A DNA stretch of 64,000 nt from Streptantibioticus_C sp963761325 (GTDB lineage Bacteria; Actinomycetota; Actinomycetes; Streptomycetales; Streptomycetaceae), in NCBI GenBank assembly GCA_963761325.1, contig CAVXGZ010000001.1:1240001-1304000 (forward strand), read 5' to 3'. Below the pieces are notes generated by a model. The model was given only the letters and a program-made list of their open reading frames with translations, had not been told where the DNA came from and did not search any database. Within the stretch, counting starts at the first letter, position 1, and every line of letters begins with the position of its first letter. A program made the translations under genes and the position numbers. Of the stretch, positions 53,509 through 61,900 are shown in pieces.

Positions 53509-53931
53509 CTATCCGAGGAGGCTGCCTTGGAGTTCGGCTCGGAGGTCGGGGGTGAGGACGGAGCCCGCGCGGTCGACGAGGAGTGCCATCTCGTAGCCGA
53601 CGAGGCCGATGTCGCATTCGGGGTGGGCGAGTACGGCGAGGGAGGAGCCGTCGGAGACGGACATGATGAACATGAAGCCGCGTTCCATCTCGACGACGGT
53701 CTGGTTGACGGCTCCGCCTTCGAAGATGCGGGAGGCGCCTGCGGTGAGTGAGGTCAGTCCGGAGGCGACGGCGGCGAGTTGGTCGGCGCGGTCGCGGGGG
53801 AAGCCGTCGGACATGGCCAGCAGCAGGCCGTCGGCGGAGACGACCACCGTGTGGGACACACCGGGGGTGTTGTCCACGAAGTTGGTGATCAACCAGTTCA
53901 GATTCTGTGCCGCCTGGCTCATCGGACTCAA
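53509..53931 (-). CDS. cvnB: conservon roadblock/LC7 protein CvnB (proximal copy)
   Basis: 140 residues, roadblock/LC7 fold: NLNWLITNFVDNTPGVSHTV, VVSADGLLLAMSDGFPRDRA, then FIMSVSDGSSLAVLA. It is the MglB-like partner and probable GTPase-activating factor for CvnD. The start is TTG 53931, immediately after the cvnA stop and 6 bases after GGAG; an ATG three codons later is the alternative. DNA and protein are identical to the cvnB at 58505-58927. It uses CTC, GAA, GGA and CGC codons much more than its neighbours, which prefer CTG, GAG, GGC and CGG. Confidence 0.93.
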   Translation of the reverse strand: MSPMSQAAQNLNWLITNFVDNTPGVSHTVVVSADGLLLAMSDGFPRDRADQLAAVASGLTSLTAGASRIFEGGAVNQTVVEMERGFMFIMSVSDGSSLAVLAHPECDIGLVGYEMALLVDRAGSVLTPDLRAELQGSLLG

Positions 53932-53943
53932 CTAACGCTCCTG
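53509..53943. repeat. 435-bp perfect repeat, copy 1 (cvnB plus end of cvnA)
   Basis: Base-by-base reading shows no difference from 58505-58939 (offset 4996). The tract covers the whole cvnB gene, the stop codon and last codons of cvnA. Identity ends abruptly at both sides, the sign of a recent gene conversion or duplication. Confidence 0.95.
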
Positions 53944-56900
53944 GTGGTTGGGGCCGGGGCCCTGGCTGTCAGCTGGGGAGGGGTTTCCATCGGTCGATCC
54001 GTCGGGTGCCGCGCCGCGTCCTTGCTGGACACCGTGCCGCAGACGGCTCAGCCTGCCGCGCACGTCGTCGGGGGCGCGCGAGACCTGCGGACCGGTCTGC
54101 GGGGTGGGTTGCGCGGCTCCGGGGGCCAGGTTCGCCCGCGGTACCCGCTTGGGCAGGCCGGAGAGGGTGACTCCGCCCGCCTTGGGCTCACGGGTCTGTT
54201 CGGCCCGCTGCCGGAACTCGTCGTTCGTGGCCCGCCTGTCGGCGGCTTCGTGCCGGCCTCCCTGTTCCGTGCGCGCTTCCTCCCCCGTGACCGCTTCTGG
54301 CTGGAGCCACTGCTGGTCACGGCGTTCCGGACCGGCGTCCGGCGCGACGTAGCCTACGCGTTCCGGCGCGACGGGCAATGGTCCGGGACCGGTCGGCACC
54401 GACGGATCCACGACCGGCGGGGTCCCGTCGGGGTACCCGGGGTCCCATCCGTGGAACGCCGGCGAGGCTACTGGAGGAACGTACTCCGCTTCCGGCCGGA
54501 AGTGATCACCGGGGGCGGACGGTGCCCCGTACGGGGCGTTGTACGCGGTGTTGTACGGATCCCCGGACGCCGCCTGGTACGGCGTCGCGGCCGGCGCCCC
54601 GTACGGGTACGCGTCCGCAGGGCCGGCAGAGCCATGGGCATAGCTTTGCTCATAGCGACCGTCTACGGCGTTCTGCTCCGCGAACAGCGGCTGACCGGGC
54701 TCCTGGTGCCCGCGGTCGCCCGCGGCGGCCTCCAGGGCCGCCCTGCGCCCTTCGAGCCGCAACGAGCGCCCGACCGAGTGCAACTCGGCCGCGTCGTCCG
54801 GGACTTCGTAGCGACGATCGTCGAACCCGAGCTCCGCCGCGGTGAGTTGACGCGCTGCGGACGGGGACGCCTGGTGCTCGGGCACGATGCGCGAGACGGT
54901 GAAGTCGCTCTCCGCCCGGTCGCCGCCGCCGTGGGTGATCGGTTCGGGCAGCATCACCAGAGAGGTGGTGCCGGCCTGCTCGCCCGACGGGCGCAGCTGG
55001 ACCTTGATCCCGTGCCGGGCGGCGAGCCGGCCCACCACGAACAGGCCCATCCGGCGCGAGACGGTGGCGTCCACCGTCGGCGGCTCGGCCAGCTTGTGGT
55101 TGAGGTCCGCGAAGTCCTCCGCGGTCAGCCCGATGCCCCGGTCGCGGATCTCCACCACGATCCGTCCGTCCGGCAGCCGGGTCGCGGTGACGTCGACCTG
55201 GGTGAGCGGCGAGGAGAAGGAGGTGGCGTTCTCCAGCAGCTCGGCCACCAGGTGCACCAGGTCGGTGACCGACGCGCCGTGGATCTCGGTCTCCGGGACG
55301 CCGGATATCCGCACCCGCTCGTAGCTCTCCACCTCGGAGGCCGCCGCCCGCAGCACGTCCACCAGCGGCACCGGCCGGTTCCACGCCCGGCCCGGCTCCT
55401 CGCCGGCCAGCACCAGCAGGTTCTCGCCGTTGCGGCGCATCCGGGTGGCCAGGTGGTCGAGCTGGAAGAGGCTGGAGAGCTGGTCGGGGTCGGCCTCGTT
55501 GTTCTCCAGGTCGGTGATCAGCGCCAACTGCCGCTGGACCAGCCCCTGGTTGCGCAGGCTGAGGTTGGTGAAGATCGCGTTGACGTTGCCGCGCAGCATC
55601 GCCTGCTCGGCGGCGAGCCGCACCGCCTCGCGGTGCACCTGGTCGAAGGCGCGGGCCACCTCGCCGATCTCGTCGGCCGAGTTGATCGGGATCGGCACCA
55701 CCCGGGTGTCCACCCGGCCCGGATCGGCCCGGGAGAGCTGGTCGACCAGGGCCGGCAGCCGCTGCTGGGCCACCTCGAAGGCGGCGGAGCGCAGCGCGCG
55801 CATGCTGCGGCTCATCGAGCGGGCCATCAGCGAGGCGACCACCCACGCGGCGAGCAGCCCGAGCAGCACCAGCGCGGAGTCGGTGATCGCGTCCCGCCTG
55901 GCGCCGGTCGCGATCGCCGAGGCGTCGTGCTCCGCCTGCGCGGCCAGCTGCGCCTCGACCGTGCGGTAGGCGTCGAACGCGGTGGTGGCGGAGGCCATCC
56001 AGCTGGCCGGCGTGATGCCCTCGGCCCGCAGCGCGGCCGGCGGGGCGCCGGAGGCGATCGCCTTGACCATCGCGGTGCGCGGGGGCGGCGTGACGAAGTG
56101 CCGTCCGGCCGACGCGGCGCGCGAGCGGTCCGCCGCGACCTGGGCGGCCGCGGTGCGGCCGGCCGCCGCCTCGGCCGACCGCAGCCGGGCCATGTCCTGC
56201 GGGGTGCCGCCGCCCTGGTACTCCTCCAGCGCGATGTTCTCCAGGTACGCGTACGAGGCCAGCGCGGTCAGCTGGGTGCGGCGGTCGGCTGCGGAAACCT
56301 TTCCTTCCACCAGGATCTGGGTGCCGATCGAGCGGGTCAGGGACTCGGCCGCCTCGGTCAGCGAGATCGCGTAGAGGGTGCGCCCGTAGGAGGTGAGGTT
56401 GTCGGTGCCGAAGCCCAGCTCGTTGGCGAACTCCATCAGCGGGTGCTGGATGGCGACGTACCCCTCCTCGGTCTCCACCCCCGGCAGCTTGGCGGTGTAC
56501 GCCTCCTTGCGCAGGGTGGCCAGCCGCGGCTCGACCTTGCGGAAGGAGGCCAGCCGGCGGGTGAGGTCGGGGGAGCGGGGCATCCGCTGCGCCGCGGCGT
56601 CGAACCGGCGGGCCGCGCGGTCGGTGGCCGCCCGCGCCGCGGCCACCTGCGGGCTGCGGGTGTCGCCGGCCAGCAGCGGGACCGCGGTGAGGTCGCGTTC
56701 GTCGAGCAGCGCGTGGCTGTAGTCGGCCGCGGTGCGCACCAGCCGCGCGGTCCGCACGGCGTCGTCGGCCTGCTGCCAGCGCTGCACGGACCCCTTGACG
56801 TTGAAGCCGCCGACGACCAGGGCCACCAGGACCGGGATCAGCAGGATCGCGTTCAGCCGGGTCCGGACTCGCCAGTTGCCCGGCGAGAGTCTGCCTCCGG

Positions 56901-57012
56901 AGGGGCTGTCGGGTGCGGCGGTGGCGCGCGCCGAGCTGTCGCGTCCGGGCGGGGTGAAATTGCCCCGGGCCGGGCGCGCGGGCTCGGGCCGCGTCCGCGT
57001 CGTGTCATTCAC
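53932..57012 (-). CDS. cvnA: conservon sensor histidine kinase-like protein CvnA (proximal conservon)
   Basis: 1026 residues from GTG 57012. Transmembrane segment 1 (about residues 48-68, LNAILLIPVLVALVVGG) and 2 (about 375-400, ALVLLGLLAAWVVASLM) bracket a nitrate/nitrite-sensor-type helical domain with VPLLAGDTRS. A HAMP-like linker follows, then the phosphoacceptor-like LDHLATRMRRNGENLL (His near 521) and an HATPase_c domain (LLENATSFSS, IRDRGIGL, about 587-695). The last about 330 residues are disordered, ending in a conserved-looking tail (SGLPKRVPRANLAPG, VSRAPDDVRGRLSRLRHG) shared with the other CvnA. It is the membrane sensor of the conservon complex. Confidence 0.92.
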   Translation of the reverse strand: MNDTTRTRPEPARPARGNFTPPGRDSSARATAAPDSPSGGRLSPGNWRVRTRLNAILLIPVLVALVVGGFNVKGSVQRWQQADDAVRTARLVRTAADYSHALLDERDLTAVPLLAGDTRSPQVAAARAATDRAARRFDAAAQRMPRSPDLTRRLASFRKVEPRLATLRKEAYTAKLPGVETEEGYVAIQHPLMEFANELGFGTDNLTSYGRTLYAISLTEAAESLTRSIGTQILVEGKVSAADRRTQLTALASYAYLENIALEEYQGGGTPQDMARLRSAEAAAGRTAAAQVAADRSRAASAGRHFVTPPPRTAMVKAIASGAPPAALRAEGITPASWMASATTAFDAYRTVEAQLAAQAEHDASAIATGARRDAITDSALVLLGLLAAWVVASLMARSMSRSMRALRSAAFEVAQQRLPALVDQLSRADPGRVDTRVVPIPINSADEIGEVARAFDQVHREAVRLAAEQAMLRGNVNAIFTNLSLRNQGLVQRQLALITDLENNEADPDQLSSLFQLDHLATRMRRNGENLLVLAGEEPGRAWNRPVPLVDVLRAAASEVESYERVRISGVPETEIHGASVTDLVHLVAELLENATSFSSPLTQVDVTATRLPDGRIVVEIRDRGIGLTAEDFADLNHKLAEPPTVDATVSRRMGLFVVGRLAARHGIKVQLRPSGEQAGTTSLVMLPEPITHGGGDRAESDFTVSRIVPEHQASPSAARQLTAAELGFDDRRYEVPDDAAELHSVGRSLRLEGRRAALEAAAGDRGHQEPGQPLFAEQNAVDGRYEQSYAHGSAGPADAYPYGAPAATPYQAASGDPYNTAYNAPYGAPSAPGDHFRPEAEYVPPVASPAFHGWDPGYPDGTPPVVDPSVPTGPGPLPVAPERVGYVAPDAGPERRDQQWLQPEAVTGEEARTEQGGRHEAADRRATNDEFRQRAEQTREPKAGGVTLSGLPKRVPRANLAPGAAQPTPQTGPQVSRAPDDVRGRLSRLRHGVQQGRGAAPDGSTDGNPSPADSQGPGPNHQER

Positions 57013-57364
57013 TCGACCAACAACCTCTCGGCACCGGCAGACCGATAAAGCCGGAATCTACTCGCTGGTTACCGAATTGCAGCACGTCACAGCGGTGCTT
57101 TCCAAACGTCTGTGACAAGTTACCGATGCGGCATCAGATCGTCGGCAAAGTGGTCCATAGCCGAACCAATCACGCAAAGCGAACCGGGAAAGTGAGCACT
57201 GCGAAACTGCCCGTGCGCAAACGGTGTTCGGCGTGTGGAGATTGTCTGTCGAAACGTTATGAAGAAGCGGACCGGCGATGTGTCCAACGACACAGCCGGT
57301 CCGCTCCCCGCGGGCCGCCCTCGGCGCCCCGACTCCCGCTCGGCGGCGGGCAGTTGACCCGTTT
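57013..57364. other. 352-base intergenic region between the two conservons
   Basis: The half next to the proximal cvnA (57013-57200) is AT-richer than the surroundings and probably contains its promoter. The other end holds the terminator of the distal conservon. AGAGGTTG occurs upstream of both cvnA starts. No ORF in it is supported. Confidence 0.45.
57266..57305 (-). terminator. hairpin terminator of the distal conservon
   Basis: AGCGGACCGGC pairs with GCCGGTCCGCT and an inner TGTGTC with GACACA over a CAAC loop. It lies 60 bases downstream of the cvnD stop at 57365. Confidence 0.8.
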
Positions 57365-58009
57365 CTACTTCAGCCGGGCGAGCAGCGCGTGCTCGACCAG
57401 GGTGATCAGGGTGTTCTTCGCCTCGCCGCGGTGCCGGGCGTCGGTGACCATGATCGGGGTCTCCGGGCCGATCTGCAGCGCCTCGCGCACCTCTTCCGGC
57501 CCGTAGGGCTGGTAGCCGTCGAACCCGTTGAGGCCTATGACGAACGGCAGCCCGGAGTTCTCGAAGTAGTCCACCGCCGGGAAGCAGTCGGCCAGCCGGC
57601 GGGTGTCGACCAGGACCACCGCGCCGATGGCGCCGCGTACCAGGTCGTCCCACATGAACCAGAAGCGGTCCTGTCCGGGGGTGCCGAACAGGTAGAGGAT
57701 CAGGTCGTCGTCGAGCGTGATGCGGCCGAAGTCCATCGCCACGGTGGTCGTGGTCTTGTCGGCCACCTTGCTCAGGTCGTCGATCCCCGCCGAGGCGGCC
57801 GTCATCACGGCCTCGGTGCGCAGCGGGTTGATCTCCGACACGGCGCCGACGAACGTGGTCTTGCCCACGCCGAAGCCGCCGGCCACCACGATCTTGGCCG
57901 AGGTGGTGGAGCGCGGCGCCGCCGCCTGCCCATAGCCCGGGCCCGGTGGCGCGTAACCCTGCGCGTAGGGGTCTCCGGCCGCCTGCGGCCTAGAGCTTGC
58001 GAAGTCCAC
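57365..58009 (-). CDS. cvnD: conservon GTP-binding protein CvnD (distal conservon)
   Basis: 214 residues, closely similar to the CvnD at 52120 but with a 22-residue Gly/Pro/Tyr/Ala-rich insertion near the N-terminus (PYAQGYAPPGPGYGQA). P-loop GGFGVGKTTFVG, LYLFGTPGQDRFWFMW and GLNGFDGYQ are conserved. Some blocks of DNA of more than 100 bases are identical to the other copy (around 57625-57745), others differ at many third positions, so the pair is old with patches of homogenisation. It starts inside cvnC with the same 20-base overlap. Confidence 0.9.
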   Translation of the reverse strand: MDFASSRPQAAGDPYAQGYAPPGPGYGQAAAPRSTTSAKIVVAGGFGVGKTTFVGAVSEINPLRTEAVMTAASAGIDDLSKVADKTTTTVAMDFGRITLDDDLILYLFGTPGQDRFWFMWDDLVRGAIGAVVLVDTRRLADCFPAVDYFENSGLPFVIGLNGFDGYQPYGPEEVREALQIGPETPIMVTDARHRGEAKNTLITLVEHALLARLK

Positions 58010-58397
58010 TGAGTACCCTCTCCAGCAATGTCACGTCGGGCTGTCCGCCGGCCTCTGTTCCCCCCGGCTGGTGGATCGCCACCATGCCGGCCTCGGCCAG
58101 GTCCGCCACCAGGATCCGGGCCACCCCCAGCGGTATCGCCAGCAGCGCGGAGATCTCGGCGACCGACTTGATCTCCTGGCACAGATGGCAGATGCGCTGA
58201 TGCTCCGGCAGCAGCCCGCCCCAGTGCGACGGGTCCACCGAGGTACTCACCAGCGCCTCTATGGCGAGCTGGTATCTGGGTCTGGTGCGGCCACCGGTCA
58301 TGGCATAGGGCCGCACCAGCGGCTGGTCGCCTTCGCCCCCGTACGGCGCGTGGTGAGTTGCGCCGTACGGGCCGGGCGAGGCGGGTGGCGGGGTCAT
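57990..58397 (-). CDS. cvnC: conservon protein CvnC (DUF742), short form
   Basis: 135 residues, essentially only the DUF742 domain with a 20-residue Pro/Gly/His lead. VRPYAMTGGRTRPRYQLAIE, LPEHQRICHLCQEIKSVAEI, LAIPLGVARILVADLAEAGM and DVTLLERVLSGLRKL correspond to the long CvnC at 52679, which carries an additional disordered extension. ATG 58397 has a GGAGGG ribosome site. The 107-base gap to cvnB contains no feature I can support. Confidence 0.9.
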   Translation of the reverse strand: MTPPPASPGPYGATHHAPYGGEGDQPLVRPYAMTGGRTRPRYQLAIEALVSTSVDPSHWGGLLPEHQRICHLCQEIKSVAEISALLAIPLGVARILVADLAEAGMVAIHQPGGTEAGGQPDVTLLERVLSGLRKL

Positions 58398-58504
58398 GGC
58401 AGGGCCCTCCGAGCAGAGGCGGATACAGCGGGACCAGTCGGTTGGGGGGTGAGATGGTGCACGGTGCTACGGCACGGGTGGGGCCGTCTCATGTCGGCGT
58501 CCGG

Positions 58505-58927
58505 CTATCCGAGGAGGCTGCCTTGGAGTTCGGCTCGGAGGTCGGGGGTGAGGACGGAGCCCGCGCGGTCGACGAGGAGTGCCATCTCGTAGCCGACGAG
58601 GCCGATGTCGCATTCGGGGTGGGCGAGTACGGCGAGGGAGGAGCCGTCGGAGACGGACATGATGAACATGAAGCCGCGTTCCATCTCGACGACGGTCTGG
58701 TTGACGGCTCCGCCTTCGAAGATGCGGGAGGCGCCTGCGGTGAGTGAGGTCAGTCCGGAGGCGACGGCGGCGAGTTGGTCGGCGCGGTCGCGGGGGAAGC
58801 CGTCGGACATGGCCAGCAGCAGGCCGTCGGCGGAGACGACCACCGTGTGGGACACACCGGGGGTGTTGTCCACGAAGTTGGTGATCAACCAGTTCAGATT
58901 CTGTGCCGCCTGGCTCATCGGACTCAA
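58505..58927 (-). CDS. cvnB: conservon roadblock/LC7 protein CvnB (distal copy)
   Basis: 140 residues, identical in protein and DNA to the CvnB at 53509-53931. Roadblock/LC7 fold, partner of CvnD. Since the two CvnB proteins are the same, they can be exchanged between the two conservon complexes, unlike the diverged CvnA, CvnC and CvnD. The start is TTG 58927, right after the cvnA stop. It uses the same atypical CTC/GAA-rich codons as the first copy. Confidence 0.93.
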   Translation of the reverse strand: MSPMSQAAQNLNWLITNFVDNTPGVSHTVVVSADGLLLAMSDGFPRDRADQLAAVASGLTSLTAGASRIFEGGAVNQTVVEMERGFMFIMSVSDGSSLAVLAHPECDIGLVGYEMALLVDRAGSVLTPDLRAELQGSLLG

Positions 58928-58939
58928 CTAACGCTCCTG
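58505..58939. repeat. 435-bp perfect repeat, copy 2
   Basis: Identical to 53509-53943 in direct orientation; see that entry. Recombination between the copies would delete about 5 kb, including the proximal cvnA and the distal cvnC and cvnD. Confidence 0.95.
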
Positions 58940-61900
58940 CTGGTGAGTGGTACCGCTGCGGTAGTCGCCGGGCTCGCGCCCGTCGCTCCGGCCGGCGCCG
59001 GCGTTGCGGCCCTGCTGGATGCCGCGACGGAGGTTGGTCAGCCTGCCGCGCACGTCGTCGGGGGCGCGCGAGACCTGCGGACCGGTCTGCGGGGTCTGCT
59101 GGGCGGTGCCGGGCACCAGGTTCGCCCGCGGCACCCGCTTGGGCAGGCCGGACGGGGTGATGCCGCCGGCCGCGGGCTCGCGCACCTGCTCGGCGCGGCG
59201 CCACCGCTCGTCGTTGGCCGACTGCGGCCGGCCCTCGGAGCCGTCGCCGCCGCCGAACCCGCCGCCGAACAGCCGCTGCGAACCCGGTTGGGGCGCCTGC
59301 GGGGACGGCGGGCGCTGCGGCCCGCCGGACGGCTGCTGCGGGCGGGACTGCGGGCGCAGCGGGACGCTGGAGCGCGGTCCGCCGGAGAAGACGCCGCCGA
59401 GGCCGCCGCCCGATCCCGGGCCGCCGTCCGGCTCCTGGCCGGCGCGGGCCTGCTCCGGAACGGGGAGCGGCGCGGTCAGCTCGTCCTGGCCGTACTCCGC
59501 GACCTCGCCGCGTGCGGCGGCCTGCCGGCGGAACCAGTCCGACTCCAGCGACTCGAAGATCGGGGAGCGCCCGTCACCGGGGGAGGAGGCCGGCGGCAGC
59601 GCCATCGGCTCGCCGGCCGGCGGCAGTTCACCGCCGAAGCCGCCCTGCCGGGCACGCTCGGGCTCGCGCCCGCCGTTCTGCCCGCCCGCGACCGGGAACT
59701 GCCCGGTCGAGGCCGCCTCGTCGTATCCGCCGCGGCCGCCCGGCGGGACCGGGTTGCCGCCGCGCGGGGCGAAGTCCTGGCCGCCGAGCCCCTGCGGGGC
59801 GCGCTCCGGCACGTCGGCCCTGGCCGGCTCGGGCTGCCCCTGGCCGGGCTGCGCCGGGGTGGCCTGCCGGCCGCGCGGACCGAAGACGTCGGAGCCGGAC
59901 CCCGCGTGCAACGGGGCGCGGAACTCGCCGGTCGTCGCGTCCTGCGGATAGCCGGCGCCGTCCTGCGGGGCGCCGCGGAACATCTGCTGGCCCTGGCGCA
60001 GCCCCTGCGGGATGCCGCCGCGGGTCTCCTGCGGTGCGCGCCGGGTCGGCGGTGCCTGCGCGCCGGACTGCTGCTGGGGCGACTGCGGGGCCTCGGGACG
60101 CTGGGGCCTGGAGGACTGGCGCGGCGCGAAGAAGTCCTCGGCCGGCGCCTGCAGGCCGTCCTGCCGGCTGTCGGCGTAGCCCTGCTGGCCGGTGAACTCC
60201 GGCTCCTGCGGACGCTGCTGGCCGGCCTGCTCACGCTGCGAGGTGAAGAACTGGTCGCCGCCGGAGGGCGCCCCGCGGTGGAAGTCGGGCCGCTCGAACG
60301 GCTGGGTGGACTCCACGCCGCGCACGTCGTCGTGGCCGCGCGGCACCTCGTGCGCGCCGGTCTGCTCGTCGCGCTGCGCCCAGCTCGGCGCGGGGCGCTC
60401 GTCCTGCGCGGCGGGGGCCGGGGTCTGCGGCGTCTGGCGGCCCCGTACCGGAAGGCCCGAGGCGCGCGTCTGCGCACGCTCCGGCCCGCCGTCGGCGGAG
60501 TCGCGGCTGCCGGTGAGCGCCGGACGGGGCTCGGCGGCCGGCACCTGGCCCCTGGACTGCGACGCGGCCGGGCCCAACGAGGCGGCGCGGCCGATCGGCT
60601 GGCCCACGCCGCTGCCGGTCGGGCCGGCGCCCGGTGCGGGCGCGGCGCGCTTGCCCTGCTGCTGCGGGGGAGCGGTGCCGGCCCCGTTCTTGGCGCCGCC
60701 CTGGGTCAGCTCGACCGGCAGCATGACCAGCGCGGTGGTGCCGCCGGAGTCCGACGGCCGCAGCTGGATGCGGATGCCGTGCCGCAGCGACAGCCGGCCG
60801 ACCACGAACAGGCCCATCCGGCGGGAGACCGAGACGTCCACCGTCGGCGGGTTGGCCAGCCGCTCGTTGATGTCCGCGAGGTCCTCGGGCGACAGGCCGA
60901 TACCGGTGTCGTGGATCTCGACCAGCACCCGGCCGTCCGGCAGCGCGTGGCCGGTGACCCGCACCTTGGTCTGCGGCGAGGAGAAGGAGGTGGCGTTCTC
61001 CAGCAGCTCGGCGAGCAGGTGGACGAGGTCGTTGACGACCCGGCCGGCCACCTCGGTCGGCGGCACCGAGGTCAGCTCGATGCGCTCGTACTGCTCCACC
61101 TCGGACGCGGCGGCGCGCAGCACGTCGACCAGCGGCACGGGGCGGGTCCAGCGGCGCCCCGGCTCCTCGCCGGCGAGGACCAGCAGGTTCTCACCGTTGC
61201 GGCGCATACGGGTGGCGAGGTGGTCGAGCTTGAAGAGGTTGGACAGCTGGTCCGGGTCGGCCTCGCGGCTCTCCAGCTCGGAGATGAGCGACAGCTGCCG
61301 CTGGATCAGGCCCTGGCTGCGGCGCGAGAGGTTGGTGAACATCGCGTTGACGTTGCCCCGCAGCAGCGCCTGCTCGGCCGCCAGCCGGACCGCCTCGCGG
61401 TGCACGTCGTCGAAGGCGCGGGCCACCCGGCCGATCTCGTCGCGGGTGGTGATGCCGATCTCGGCGACCGAGGTGTCCAGGTCCTGCGGGTCGGACTCGG
61501 ACAGCTGCTTGACCAGGTCGGGCAGCCGCTTCTGCGAGACCTCCTGCGCGGTGTTCTGCAGCCGGCGCAGCGAGCGGATCATGCTGCGGGCCACCACGAA
61601 GGCGCCGATCAGCGAGACGCCCAGCACCAGCAGGATCAGCGCGCCGTTGATCAGCGCGTCCTGCTGCGCCGAGGAGCGCAGGGTGAGGGCCTGCTGCTGC
61701 ATCTGGTCCAGCAGCTCGGCCTCGATCTTGGACATCGCCTGCAGCTTGGTGTCGTCCTCGTCGTACCAGTCGAGGTACGACTTGGGCTGCTGGCCGATGG
61801 CGCCGGCCGACTTCAGCACCCGCTCGCGGTACTGGTCGGCCTGGCTGACGACGACGTTGCCGCCGCGAAGGGCCTTCAGCAGCGACGCGGAACCGCTCGC

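Noticed and set aside
53779..57048. A 1089-codon plus-strand frame opposite the proximal cvnA
   Set aside because: Same reason: low-complexity shadow of cvnA with no recognisable domain.
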